Source: Maribacter sp. MJ134 (GTDB lineage Bacteria; Bacteroidota; Bacteroidia; Flavobacteriales; Flavobacteriaceae). From it: a DNA stretch of 64,000 nucleotides. This document shows, in pieces, positions 1 through 7,745 of this stretch. Where the stretch lies: assembly GCF_003970695.1 (NCBI RefSeq), contig NZ_CP034570.1, positions 3,844,001 through 3,908,000 of the forward strand. The letters are read 5' to 3'. Positions within the stretch are counted from its first letter, which is position 1. The number at the start of each line of letters is the position of its first letter. A program made the position numbers and the translations under genes. The notes under the pieces were generated by a model. The model was not told the origin of the DNA and did not search any database. It was given only the letters and a program-made list of their open reading frames with translations.

Positions 1-470
1 TTGTAGATTCCGTTTCCTCCCTGATTCATTTTCACGGGCTGTGTCATATGATATTGGCGAAACAACTGGAGCAGTTTAAGAAGGACATTCAACAGGGAAT
101 TTCGCCTTCTACCTCCTTGCTAAAAAGAGAATTAGAGACCATAAGTGATATTAGTGACTTTATCCGCAACTATCCTGAAATGCCACATAGCATAAGCAGC
201 ATATCTTCTAAGTCGGGACTTTCGCCTTCTAAATTACAATTGGGTTTTAAATTTATGCACGCAAAAACATTAGGCGAATATATAAGAATGGTAAGGCTAG
301 AAAAAGCCGAAGAGCTCATAAGAACTACGGATTTGAACATATCTCAGGTGGTATACTCCATAGGGTTTACCAGTAGAAGCTATTTTTGTAAGATCTTTAA
401 AAAGAAATATGGTTGTAGTCCAAAAGTGTACAAGAGGAAAACAAATGAATCGTTACAAATTGTAAATTAA
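1..470 (+). CDS. AraC-family transcriptional regulator (3' part, cut by window edge)
   Basis: DNA-binding C-terminal part of an AraC/XylS-type regulator. The frame is open to the left window edge (codons from base 3). An ATG at 48 exists, but the residues before it (about 15, ending IHFHGLCH) align with the region just before the AraC domain of the full-length paralogue at 6143-7189, so the gene is truncated by the window and does not start at 48. Two helix-turn-helix units are visible: about residues 50-65 after the ATG (ISSKSGLSPSKLQLGFK) and the second, signature half (LNISQVVYSIGFTSRSYF), followed by the typical KIFKKKYGCSPK end. A strong hairpin follows the stop codon immediately. The ligand is unknown. 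The family call is secure; the target genes are not known. Confidence 0.9.
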   Translation, partial: VDSVSSLIHFHGLCHMILAKQLEQFKKDIQQGISPSTSLLKRELETISDISDFIRNYPEMPHSISSISSKSGLSPSKLQLGFKFMHAKTLGEYIRMVRLEKAEELIRTTDLNISQVVYSIGFTSRSYFCKIFKKKYGCSPKVYKRKTNESLQIVN

Positions 471-500
471 AAAGGAGGTCTTGACAAAGACCTTCTTTTT
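469..500. terminator. Bidirectional intrinsic terminator
   Basis: A 14-bp stem (469-482 against 487-500, one G-T mismatch) with a GACA loop, flanked by A-run and T-run, so it can end transcription from both converging genes (AraC protein and the PA2169-like gene). Confidence 0.85.
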
Positions 501-521
501 AGTTAATGATATAACTGTTGC

Positions 522-971
522 TTAGCTAATATCTTCTAAAGATTTAATGGTAGAAAGCCCTTTTTCAATAGCCTCTTTTTGATTTCTTAAAATAGCGGAT
601 GTAGTAGAGGGTAGGGACGTATCCCCTAGAACATCGTCATATTCCTCTATTGAAGCTTTTTCCCCACGTATGGCCTCTTCTAGCATAGCTTCCTCATTAT
701 CAGAAGAAAACAACGCTTTAACGTCCATCCATGCTCTGTGTGCTTTTCCGGTTAGGCTATCGCCCTTGTCTACTTCTTGTCCAAAGGATTTGATTTCTGA
801 TTTTAGCTCATGGCCAAAATCATAACGCTGTTGTGCTTTTCCCTGAAAATAGGATTTTAGGGCACTGTGCTCCGTATTTTCTGCAGCCTTCTTGAAACCT
901 TTTTCTGCATCATAGGTTTTCTCTAAAAGGTCGTTTAATTTTTCTCCCACTTCTTCTGTGTATGTACTCAT
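522..971 (-). CDS. PA2169-family four-helix-bundle protein (DUF2383-like)
   Basis: About 150 residues starting MSTYTEEVGEKLNDLL. The pattern of long amphipathic helices with NDLLEKTYDAEKGFKKAAEN near the N-terminus and YFQGKAQQRYDFGHEL is that of the PA2169/DUF2383 ferritin-like family, often found near stress genes in Bacteroidetes. A longer frame begins at 1022, but the ATG at 971 gives the family start, so it was chosen. Cytoplasmic: no signal or membrane segment. It lies 62 bases downstream of a small membrane protein gene on the same strand, so the two may be co-transcribed. The biochemical function of the family is not established; the stress role is inference from context (Dps, YtxH, MscS nearby). 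Confidence 0.8.
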   Translation of the reverse strand: MSTYTEEVGEKLNDLLEKTYDAEKGFKKAAENTEHSALKSYFQGKAQQRYDFGHELKSEIKSFGQEVDKGDSLTGKAHRAWMDVKALFSSDNEEAMLEEAIRGEKASIEEYDDVLGDTSLPSTTSAILRNQKEAIEKGLSTIKSLEDIS

Positions 972-1033
972 AATAGGTAAAGTTTTAAGTGAATGACCGT
1001 TTGCTTTAAAGATGCCGGTCAATTTGCATCTCC

Positions 1034-1297
1034 TTATTGTATATCGTAAAACCGATTTCTATTCTTGAACTGTCTTAATTTTTCTTTCAGTTGAGGTATG
1101 CCATGAGGATTTTTAGGTTCTTTGGCAAGAGGCACTTCCGTGTCTACACTTATAAAGGACTCCTCCATGGGCTCTTCCTCAAATACCTGCATCATTGAAT
1201 TCGATTTTTCAAATATTGCGTTTTTTAAGTTGAGCGCTATAAATCCGATAGCTAATAGTATGGCTAAACCTGATAAAATTTGAATTGTTGTAATCAT
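1034..1297 (-). CDS. Small single-pass membrane protein, unknown
   Basis: An 87-residue protein with one N-terminal hydrophobic segment (about residues 5-25, ILSGLAILLAIGFIALNL) followed by an acidic then basic soluble tail (GIPQLKEKLRQFKNRNRFYDIQ). I do not recognise a family. It sits directly upstream of the PA2169-like gene on the same strand. No lipobox. Probably real because it fills the gap with a sensible start, a membrane segment and same-strand context, but no homology can be claimed from reading. Confidence 0.6.
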   Translation of the reverse strand: MITTIQILSGLAILLAIGFIALNLKNAIFEKSNSMMQVFEEEPMEESFISVDTEVPLAKEPKNPHGIPQLKEKLRQFKNRNRFYDIQ

Positions 1298-1463
1298 AGC
1301 TTGGTGTTTTTAGCTAAAATTACCGCGGTATGGTGAAAAGGATTGCCCAAAAAAACGTAACTGTTAACCCATATCCTTTTGGATTAATTTTTAAAAGCGA
1401 TAGGGTTAAAAATGAGGGTTTTAGTTTTTGAAAAAAATATTTATTTTAAAGATATTTACACCG

Positions 1464-1491
1464 TTGGTTATTCACATAGTTTCTAAATTTG
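1464..1491 (+). promoter_or_regulatory. Promoter candidate for the DUF2945 gene
   Basis: TTG at 1464-1466, 17 bases, then TAAATTTG at 1484-1491, matching the flavobacterial TTG-N17-23-TAnnTTTG consensus. Predicted transcript start near 1498, about 85 bases before the ATG at 1583. Confidence 0.5.
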
Positions 1492-1582
1492 TGCATTTTG
1501 CACTGCAAAATGATTTTCCCATCACACAGTTCTCCAAAAATTAGATGTGATGGGAAACACAAATTTTAACGAGTACATTATT

Positions 1583-1795
1583 ATGATAAGAAAAGGAACA
1601 AAGGTTTCGTGGAAATGGGGCAACGGAAGTGCAGAAGGCACTGTTGAGGAAACGTTTAGCTCAAAGGTGACAAAGACTATAAAGGGCACTGAGGTGACCA
1701 GAAATGGCAGTTCTGGCGACAAAGCCCTATATATCTCTCAAGAGGACGGAGATTATGTTCTAAAAAGCGAAAGTGAAGTAGAACGCGTAGACTAA
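1583..1795 (+). CDS. DUF2945 (HVA1/TUDOR-like) small protein
   Basis: A 70-residue protein, MIRKGTKVSWKWGNGSAEGTV..., with the K-G-x-x-V-x-W-x-W-G-x-G-x-x-x-G-x-V pattern and the NGSSGDKALYI(S)QEDGDYVLKS tail of DUF2945 proteins, a short SH3/Tudor-like barrel family. The frame can be extended to an ATG at 1547, but family proteins begin at M-(I)-x-K-G-T, so the start at 1583 was chosen. It has its own candidate promoter and is followed by a terminator, so it is probably monocistronic. Function unknown; family members are often seen near stress genes. Confidence 0.8.
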   Translation: MIRKGTKVSWKWGNGSAEGTVEETFSSKVTKTIKGTEVTRNGSSGDKALYISQEDGDYVLKSESEVERVD

Positions 1796-1819
1796 CACTT
1801 TAAAAACTGATATAACGAG

Positions 1820-1847
1820 ACCAATTCCTAGTTGGAATTGGTTTTTT
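1820..1847 (+). terminator. Intrinsic terminator after DUF2945 gene
   Basis: A 9-bp perfect stem (ACCAATTCC at 1820-1828, GGAATTGGT at 1834-1842) followed by a T run. It overlaps the last codons of the converging mscS gene. Confidence 0.8.
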
Positions 1848-2712
1848 CTATTTTAAGACTTTCCGGAAGGTTTAACGTCCGTATTGGGAACGGGATATTA
1901 ATTTCGTTTGTATCGAACACTTTTTTGATAGCGATCATAGCATCGGTTTTAGCCTTGGCAACCTCTAACGCTGAGGTGGAATTAATCCAGAATCGAGTTT
2001 CAAAATTAATGGAGCTGTCTCCAAATTCTTGGTAAAGGAAAATAATGTCCTCCTTATTTTCTACCGCATCAAAGTTTTCTAAAATGGTTTTCTTTACTAA
2101 TTTTCGCACAAACTCTAAATCGGAAGAATAACCCACCCCACATTGTAATATAACTCGGGACTGTGCTGTTGTAGAGTAATTTTTAATAGGGTTTTCCACT
2201 ACCATTTTATTAGGGAGGTACACCAAATTATTATCAGGTTGTTTTAAGGTTACCGAGCGCAGATCTAAATCTACTACTTCGCCTTCAAAACCATTGCTCT
2301 CTATCCAATCTCCAAATTTAATGTGCTTTATGAAGGAGAGGACTATACCAGAGTAGGTATTGGCCAAGGCCCCTTGCAATGCTAGGCCTACGGCCAAGCC
2401 AACTACACCTGCACCCGCCAAAATGGTGTTCAGGGCCTTACTTAGGTTAAGGATACCCAATACCAGAAAGAGGCCCAAAAGGACCACTACTATGGATGCT
2501 ATTTTGGAAAGTAAACTTCGCACAGAAGCCTGTAGCTTTGTGTTCGACAGAATTTTAGTGACCACCTTGCTTATATATCGCGATACAATTAGACTTATGG
2601 TAAAAACTACCACCGCAATAATGATATTGGGCAAGTTTACCACAAGAGCGTTGAACCAAGCGTCTAACTTCTCGATCATTCTAGACCAAGCTTCTGAAAA
2701 TTGATTTGTCAT
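1828..2712 (-). CDS. mscS: Small-conductance mechanosensitive channel (MscS family)
   Basis: A 294-residue inner-membrane channel that opens under membrane tension to release solutes at hypo-osmotic shock. Visible: TM segment about residues 25-45, second about 65-90, and the pore-lining TM3 (about 95-125, AGAGVVGLAVGLALQGALANTYSG) with the Gly/Ala-rich packing typical of MscS. The beta domain follows (FGDWIESNGFEGEVVDLDLRSVTLKQPDNNLVYLPN), then the alpha/beta C-terminal domain ending INIPFPIRTLNLP. Length matches the small MscS type. Its ATG overlaps the TGA of the upstream topoisomerase gene (ATGA at 2709-2712), so the two are translationally coupled. Confidence 0.95.
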   Translation of the reverse strand: MTNQFSEAWSRMIEKLDAWFNALVVNLPNIIIAVVVFTISLIVSRYISKVVTKILSNTKLQASVRSLLSKIASIVVVLLGLFLVLGILNLSKALNTILAGAGVVGLAVGLALQGALANTYSGIVLSFIKHIKFGDWIESNGFEGEVVDLDLRSVTLKQPDNNLVYLPNKMVVENPIKNYSTTAQSRVILQCGVGYSSDLEFVRKLVKKTILENFDAVENKEDIIFLYQEFGDSSINFETRFWINSTSALEVAKAKTDAMIAIKKVFDTNEINIPFPIRTLNLPESLKIEKTNSN

Positions 2713-3722
2713 GCTATATTTTTCTTAATATCCTGTAATGGACTATACTCTTGTATTAACTTCAGCAAAACGGCTTCTGATGCCGATTGATTGGGACTAT
2801 GGGTCGTTGTATCGACGTTCTCGAAAACTTCAGTCAAGTTTCCCTTTTCATATTCCAGTGGAAGTAGCGGGTGTACGTAATATTTGCGGCAAACATTTCT
2901 TGTATTTCCGAGCTCCTTGGCTACCACGTCGTAAGCCCTTAGCGTATTGGAATGCAATATTTTAGGATCACAAGTCTTTGGGAACGACCTAAGTGAGTCA
3001 AAGAAGATTACGGTTCCTGCCCAAGTTCTGAAATCTTTTGCAGTAAAGGCGTCTCCAACGGCTTGTTGTATATAATCATTGACCATACCACTGTCTATGG
3101 CCGTTTTACTTCCGTCCTTATCAAAAAATTGGAATAGCTCCCAACCAGGGATTTCCTCGCATTTACTTACAAGTTTAATTAGCTTTTTATTCCTCAGTGT
3201 GATGTCGTGCTTCTTGCCCTTCTTTCCAGTAAACTTAAATCGGACTTTCTCTTTATGGACGGAGACATGTTTGGTTCTAAGTGTAGAGAGGCCGTAAGTT
3301 TTATTTCTTTTGGCGTACTGTCTGCTACCTATCCTAATATGTGTCTCCTCCATAAGTCTTACCACTAATGCCAAGACTTTATTCCTGGGCCAACCTGGGA
3401 GAGCTAGGTCCGTATCTACTTTTGATCTTAGTTCGGGTAAGACCTTGCCAAAGGCGGACATTCTATAGAATTTGGTCCTATTTCTTATTCTTAACCAAAG
3501 CGGATGATACCGGTATTGTATTCGTTTTTTTAAATCGTATCCAAAAGCCTGTAAGTGCGCATTGCTCAAATCAGAAATCTGAACATTTTCCCAAGCTGGT
3601 GGAATTACCAGTTCCTTAATACGTTGAAGCTCATCTTGTTTTGCCAAAGGACGGTTGTTAAAAAGATACTCAAAGGTCTTACCATTTTTTAGGCGTAGAA
3701 TGGGTAACTCATCCTTATGCAC
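2709..3722 (-). CDS. DNA topoisomerase IB (poxvirus/bacterial type)
   Basis: Relaxes supercoils through a 3'-phosphotyrosyl intermediate. Visible: N-terminal domain with IPPAWENVQIS and HLQAFGYDLKKRIQYRYHP, the catalytic domain with EETHIRIGS (Arg), FTGKKGKKH (Lys), KDFRTWAGT (Arg) and the terminal LGNTRNVCRKYYVHP with the nucleophile Tyr. The start given here is a GTG at 3722, but in-frame codons before it encode PEDAVAHLNLKYVHKDE, which matches the conserved start of the family (AGLxYVxD). The true start should therefore be upstream, yet no ATG, GTG or TTG lies between the stop at 3810-3812 and 3722. This means a rare start codon or a damaged 5' end. Coupled to mscS by a 4-base overlap. Confidence 0.9.
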   Translation of the reverse strand: MHKDELPILRLKNGKTFEYLFNNRPLAKQDELQRIKELVIPPAWENVQISDLSNAHLQAFGYDLKKRIQYRYHPLWLRIRNRTKFYRMSAFGKVLPELRSKVDTDLALPGWPRNKVLALVVRLMEETHIRIGSRQYAKRNKTYGLSTLRTKHVSVHKEKVRFKFTGKKGKKHDITLRNKKLIKLVSKCEEIPGWELFQFFDKDGSKTAIDSGMVNDYIQQAVGDAFTAKDFRTWAGTVIFFDSLRSFPKTCDPKILHSNTLRAYDVVAKELGNTRNVCRKYYVHPLLPLEYEKGNLTEVFENVDTTTHSPNQSASEAVLLKLIQEYSPLQDIKKNIA

Positions 3723-3840
3723 ATATTTTAGGTTCAGGTGTGCAACGGCATCCTCAGGTTCATTGATGAATTGATATATGATTTTAGTATTGTCGAAAGC
3801 CTTATGTTTTTATGTACAAGTAAATTATCTAATCAAAAAT

Positions 3841-3868
3841 ATGATCCTGACAAATAGTTATCAGGACC
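3841..3868 (-). terminator. Probable weak terminator of the lipoprotein gene
   Basis: Inverted repeat TCCTGA (3845-3850) / TCAGGA (3861-3866), followed on the minus strand by TCATATTTTTG. The T tract is imperfect. The same stretch contains TATTTTTG (complement of 3834-3841), a candidate -7 box for the topoisomerase-mscS operon. Confidence 0.4.
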
Positions 3869-3897
3869 ATAAACTAACCAACCAACTCTAGTGAAAT

Positions 3898-4479
3898 CTA
3901 TTGTTGATAGATGACACTGTAATCGTTCATGTCCGCTTCCAATTCGCCCATATCAGAGACATAGGTATATTTTGAATTAAAGATGCGGTCTGGTTTTTCA
4001 CCGACAACGTAATATTTTACATCCATATCAGGTGCATTGAGTACAACTTGGTCAGAAACGCGCATTTTTTTATCCCCTATACTTCTTTCCGTTTTGGACA
4101 ATTCAGCTACCACAAATAGCTTTTCTCCAGAAGCATAAATTTTTCGGATATCAATGGTATGCTCGGTATCCGTAACCTCTGCTTCCACCATAATGGTGCG
4201 TTCCTCTACATCGGCATCATCACCATCAGGCATATCTACGTCTATGAATGGTACCTCAACATCTTCCTCTTCCATAACGATGACTACTTTCGGTATTTTT
4301 ACCGTTTTTGTGGTCGTGCCGACATTCACGTCCGCCCAGTTTACTTCATATTCTGGTAATTCTCCGGCATCGGCCGTGACATCAATATCCAAATCGGGTA
4401 ATTCTCCTTTTTCTTCCTTTTTCACATTACAGCTAGCTATGAAAGCTGCTATGGTAACAACGGTCATTAATTTTCTCAT
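3898..4479 (-). CDS. Lipoprotein of unknown function
   Basis: A 193-residue protein with a short lipoprotein signal (MRKLMTVVTIAAFIASC, lipobox IASC, Cys17). The mature part is very acidic in its first half (stretches such as MEEEDVEVPFIDVDMPDGDD) and then predicted beta-rich. No family recognised. A TAGCTTTG -7-like box is on the minus strand at 4514-4521, 35 bases before the start. It lies alone between the topoisomerase operon and the divergent DUF2652 gene. Likely anchored in the inner or outer membrane; the role is unknown. Confidence 0.7.
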   Translation of the reverse strand: MRKLMTVVTIAAFIASCNVKKEEKGELPDLDIDVTADAGELPEYEVNWADVNVGTTTKTVKIPKVVIVMEEEDVEVPFIDVDMPDGDDADVEERTIMVEAEVTDTEHTIDIRKIYASGEKLFVVAELSKTERSIGDKKMRVSDQVVLNAPDMDVKYYVVGEKPDRIFNSKYTYVSDMGELEADMNDYSVIYQQ

Positions 4480-4513
4480 TTCTTAATATTTTAGGTTAAA
4501 ATTTTGTCTGCTG

Positions 4514-4521
4514 CAAAGCTA
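4514..4521 (-). promoter_or_regulatory. -7 box candidate for the acidic lipoprotein gene
   Basis: TAGCTTTG on the minus strand fits TAnnTTTG; the transcript would begin about 28 bases before the ATG at 4479. No clear -33 TTTG at the usual distance. The rest of the 289-base gap 4480-4768 shows nothing else. Confidence 0.35.
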
Positions 4522-4768
4522 ATAGCATAGCTAATCTTGTCTTTGCTGTATCCATTTCATTATTTGCTGAAATGCAATCAAGGCCCTTATGGTTTAATCG
4601 TAGTATTAATTTTCTTTTTAAGGGTATTTGCAAACCTATAATCAATGTACATTGCAGCTTAATACGAAAAGAGCAATGGCGATTATTGTCTAGAAATACT
4701 TATAGTGCCACTAGAAACTTTTATTCTGTGATTGCTAATCGTTTATAAATTGCCTAAAAGATAAAATT

Positions 4769-5383
4769 ATGAAAGGATTACCTACATTAATCTGTATTCC
4801 GGATATCAGTGGTTTTACTGAATTTATGAGTGAGACGGATTTTGATTTGAGCTCCAAAGTGATACCCACATTATTGAACAATATAATTTACTCTAATGAA
4901 ATAGGGCTAAAAGTATCGGAAATTGAGGGCGATGCCGTTTTGTTCTATAAATCTGGTGAGATGCCATCACTTGTAAATTTAATTAAGCAATGTGTCTATT
5001 TTTATACAGAGTTCTATAAACAGATGGATGTACTTAGAGAAAAATATAGGGACAGCAAAGATGCAACTGTAATTCCAGAAATTTTAGGATTAAAAATTAT
5101 ATTGCACTATGGGGCAGAGGTGGCACTGACTAAGGTAGGTACTCGTATTAAATTATTTGGAGAGGATTTAATAGTCGCTCATAGACTACTTAAAAATGAT
5201 ATAGAAATTGACGAATATTTATTGCTCTCGCAAGGCTTAACCGATTATTATAAGCGCAACAATCTGAATGAAGACTTTGAATGGGCCAGATTAAAGGAGA
5301 GTTCTACAATATACGATCACGTTGGTGAGATAAAATATTCCTATATAGATTTAAAACCACTAGTGGAAAGCGATAAGTACTAG
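4769..5383 (+). CDS. DUF2652 protein, class III nucleotidyl cyclase-like
   Basis: A 204-residue cytoplasmic protein resembling the catalytic domain of class III adenylate/guanylate cyclases. The two metal-binding Asp positions are kept: CIPDISGFTEFM (about residue 12) and EIEGDAVLFYK (about residue 55). The later segment LFGEDLIVAHRLLKN corresponds to the cyclase GDxVNxAxRL motif, but the transition-state Asn is replaced (Ile in my alignment) while the Arg remains. It may therefore be a divergent or inactive cyclase. Monocistronic by spacing (95 bases before dps). Family assignment is good; enzymatic activity is unproven. Confidence 0.8.
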   Translation: MKGLPTLICIPDISGFTEFMSETDFDLSSKVIPTLLNNIIYSNEIGLKVSEIEGDAVLFYKSGEMPSLVNLIKQCVYFYTEFYKQMDVLREKYRDSKDATVIPEILGLKIILHYGAEVALTKVGTRIKLFGEDLIVAHRLLKNDIEIDEYLLLSQGLTDYYKRNNLNEDFEWARLKESSTIYDHVGEIKYSYIDLKPLVESDKY

Positions 5384-5477
5384 TCGCTTTTTTAAATGGG
5401 TCAAAGTCTCTTTGGTCTAAGACAAGCATTAAGACTTTGTTCTCATAACTTCGTGGTGTAACAAAAAGAGAAAGATT

Positions 5478-5969
5478 ATGAGTTATTTGGATATTAAATC
5501 GGACAAAATAGAACCAATAATTGAAGAGTTGAACATCTTATTGGCAGATTATCATGTATACTATCAAAACCTAAGGGGGTTTCATTGGAACGTGCTAGGA
5601 AAGAATTTCTTCGACCTTCATGAAAAATTCGAAGAATTGTATGGTGATGCACGCATTAAAATAGATGAAATTGCGGAGCGTATTCTTACCCTTAGACATC
5701 ATCCCAAAAGTAAATTTTCTTCCTATTTGAAAAATGCCTCCGTACAAGAAGTATCGTCAATGATTACAGATCACGAAATGGTAAAAAGTATTTTAAAAGA
5801 CCATGAAACCATTCTTAGGCAATTAAGCAAAGTAATTAAAAAAGCCGAGGATGCTGGCGATGAGGGAACCATAGATATGATAGGAGCATATATTGGTAGT
5901 TTAGAAAAAGTGAGTTGGATGCTAAATGCTTGGAGCAAGGATACAGACGACCAATTGGCAGGAAAATAA
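5478..5969 (+). CDS. dps: Dps-family DNA-binding ferritin-like protein
   Basis: A 163-residue Dps that oxidises and stores iron in a dodecamer and protects DNA from peroxide. Ferroxidase residues at the dimer interface are visible: His in YYQNLRGFHWNVLGKNFFDLHEKFEELY (HWN and HEKFEE motifs) and the Asp/Glu in ARIKIDEIAERI. Length and four-helix pattern match the family. Followed by a strong terminator, preceded by its own leader, so probably a single-gene unit. The regulator (OxyR or other) cannot be read from the upstream sequence. Confidence 0.95.
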   Translation: MSYLDIKSDKIEPIIEELNILLADYHVYYQNLRGFHWNVLGKNFFDLHEKFEELYGDARIKIDEIAERILTLRHHPKSKFSSYLKNASVQEVSSMITDHEMVKSILKDHETILRQLSKVIKKAEDAGDEGTIDMIGAYIGSLEKVSWMLNAWSKDTDDQLAGK

Positions 5970-5991
5970 TTCAGCCTAAATAACAAACTAA

Positions 5992-6017
5992 AAAGTCCCG
6001 CATACGGGACTTTTTTT
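5992..6017 (+). terminator. Intrinsic terminator of dps
   Basis: AAAGTCCCG (5992-6000), CATA loop, CGGGACTTT (6005-6013) and a T run. Confidence 0.9.
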
Positions 6018-6142
6018 GTGCTCATAAAATGAAAATAATTGTCCATACAGTTTTTTTTGAAACAGTTTTAATTTTCAATCTTAAAATAATGTACCTTTCT
6101 ACGTTGGAAATAATTTCTTCTTAATATCTGGGGTAAATAGGT

Positions 6143-7189
6143 ATGATTACGATTCAAATTACAGCAAAAAGTACAGCAGGTACTGTAAAGCAAATCCAAG
6201 AGGTCATTGGAGGTAAGATAACCGAAAGATGGGGAGAATATACTTTGACCGTAAATAGCAAATATGCTACTGGTAATATTCGTTTTATAACTTTTGATTG
6301 GGGGGTAAGTCTGTTAGAATATGAAATTAACTTTCATGACGAAGTAACACTTATAATGGATACCTCAGAATACAATCCCATCCATTTTACCTATTGTTTA
6401 GAGGGTTACTGTAAACATCGTTTTGGATACCAAACTGAAAAGGAAATAAAGACACTGGAGCAGTTTCAGTCCGTCATTATAACGAGTAGGGATGGAGGTC
6501 ATAATTACGGTTATTTCCCAAAAGATGTGAAACTTGCCATTAATGTCATACAAATAATAAGAAAGAAATTCTTGAATAAGCGCCTTAATGGGGTCGATGC
6601 TCTTAATAAAAAACTTTACGAGGTTTTTGTAGATACCGATCATGATAATGCTTTTGCTTATTATGGCTCCTACAACTTAAAACTGGCTGATAAAATTGGT
6701 GCTTTTCGTAAGGTGCGAAATAAAAACGGAATGATTCGGATTATGCAGATAGAGGGTCTGGTCTATGAGACCTTGGCCCTTCATATTGCTCAGCACGAAA
6801 AAGATAATAAGGGAGATTTGCCACCGACGTCATTGTTACGAAGTGAGTTGAAAATTGTAAGGTCTCTAGCTACTAAAATAGTGAAGAATGTAGCCCAAGA
6901 CTACACTTTGGATAAACTTTCTTTAGAATCCGGTCTGTCACAGGCTAAACTACAGGAAGGATTCAAGCTGTTGTATGCGAGAACGGTTACGGAATACATA
7001 AGGCATGCGAGATTAGAGGCAGCCAGGGACTACCTAAGTAATTCAGATATGAATGTTTCCCAAGTGGTCTATACCATAGGATTTAGTAGCCGTAGTTATT
7101 TTTCTAAAATTTTTAAGAATAAATACGGGATTAGTCCCAGTGAGTTTCATGCCAATGTAAAACAGAATTTGGAAATGGCAGCCTTGTAA
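6143..7189 (+). CDS. AraC-family transcriptional regulator
   Basis: A 348-residue regulator with an N-terminal sensing region of about 240 residues (no recognised ligand fold; contains FTYCLEGYCKHRF) and a C-terminal AraC domain: first HTH about residues 255-275 (YTLDKLSLESGLSQAKLQEG) and second about 305-325 (MNVSQVVYTIGFSSRSYFS), ending KIFKNKYGISPSEF. It is a close paralogue of the truncated protein at the window start; the pre-HTH linker and both HTH units align without gaps. It lies between dps and the converging DUF6327 operon. Target genes unknown; nearby stress genes are the obvious candidates. Confidence 0.9.
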   Translation: MITIQITAKSTAGTVKQIQEVIGGKITERWGEYTLTVNSKYATGNIRFITFDWGVSLLEYEINFHDEVTLIMDTSEYNPIHFTYCLEGYCKHRFGYQTEKEIKTLEQFQSVIITSRDGGHNYGYFPKDVKLAINVIQIIRKKFLNKRLNGVDALNKKLYEVFVDTDHDNAFAYYGSYNLKLADKIGAFRKVRNKNGMIRIMQIEGLVYETLALHIAQHEKDNKGDLPPTSLLRSELKIVRSLATKIVKNVAQDYTLDKLSLESGLSQAKLQEGFKLLYARTVTEYIRHARLEAARDYLSNSDMNVSQVVYTIGFSSRSYFSKIFKNKYGISPSEFHANVKQNLEMAAL

Positions 7190-7203
7190 TAACCAAAGGT
7201 TAT
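7189..7203. terminator. Short hairpin between converging genes
   Basis: ATAACC-AAA-GGTTAT, a 6-bp perfect stem at the junction of the AraC gene and the DUF6327 gene. Weak as a terminator (no long T run). Confidence 0.35.
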
Positions 7204-7394
7204 CTAGTTATTTTTCTGATAAGGTATAAAATACCGTATTTCTTGACCGCTGACATGACGGTAGACATCCAGCTATAAGGACTCAAATCTTCTTTAACAT
7301 CTTGCTTTAGCCCTTTTATCTCTTCTAAGGCAATTTCTCGCTCAAGACTAAGGCGTTTTAAATCGTATTCTACTTCCTCCAAATTTGTGTACAT
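7200..7394 (-). CDS. Small coiled-coil protein (DUF6327-like)
   Basis: A 64-residue protein, MYTNLEEVEYDLKRLSLEREIALEEIKGLKQDV..., with an N-terminal charged helix and a C-terminal hydrophobic patch (VKKYGILYLIRKITR). This pattern fits the small DUF6327 proteins found downstream of YtxH and holin-like genes in Flavobacteriia. Last gene of a three-gene minus-strand operon, 3 bases after the holin-like gene. Function unknown. Confidence 0.7.
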   Translation of the reverse strand: MYTNLEEVEYDLKRLSLEREIALEEIKGLKQDVKEDLSPYSWMSTVMSAVKKYGILYLIRKITR

Positions 7395-7397
7395 AAC

Positions 7398-7745
7398 TTA
7401 ATCGAAAAATTTTACGGATAGTTTTTTCACTATGGCATTGTCGATTCTTTTGCGAACCTTGAAGGTAATGGCAGCTACTATGAGTAGAAACATTCCCATC
7501 ACAATGCAGGCTAAGGCTACGCTCCCTAGGACTTGGCCTAAGTAAACAACACCTGCAACCATAAAGAATATCATAGCTAAGAGTAGCAGACTTCCTATGA
7601 GGAACATTTTACCGAACATTCCCGTAGTCATTGCCAACTGCTGAAATATTTTCAGCTTGTAATATTCACGGGTCTTCTCGTAAAGCTGTTGACCGGTGTC
7701 AACAGCTTTGTTGGAAGTGTCGTTAAGTGATTCAATTACACTCAT
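7398..7745 (-). CDS. Holin-like membrane protein (DUF1469/phage_holin_3-like)
   Basis: A 115-residue protein with two adjacent TM segments (about residues 45-70 and 75-100: FLIGSLLLLAMIFFMVAGVVYLG and VALACIVMGMFLLIVAAITF) preceded by a charged helix. It belongs with the DUF1469/holin superfamily proteins that accompany YtxH-domain genes in bacterial stress operons; despite the family name no phage genes are near. Start codon directly abuts the stop of the ytxH-like gene (TAG then ATG), so translation is coupled. Role inferred to be envelope related. Confidence 0.8.
   Translation of the reverse strand: MSVIESLNDTSNKAVDTGQQLYEKTREYYKLKIFQQLAMTTGMFGKMFLIGSLLLLAMIFFMVAGVVYLGQVLGSVALACIVMGMFLLIVAAITFKVRKRIDNAIVKKLSVKFFD

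Noticed and set aside
1522..1722. Minus-strand frame of 66 codons opposite the DUF2945 gene
   Set aside because: Shadow of a recognisable gene on the other strand, with no leader or family.
7398..7745. Phage holin
   Set aside because: The fold family is shared with holins, but neighbours are YtxH and DUF6327-like stress genes and no other phage gene is in the window.
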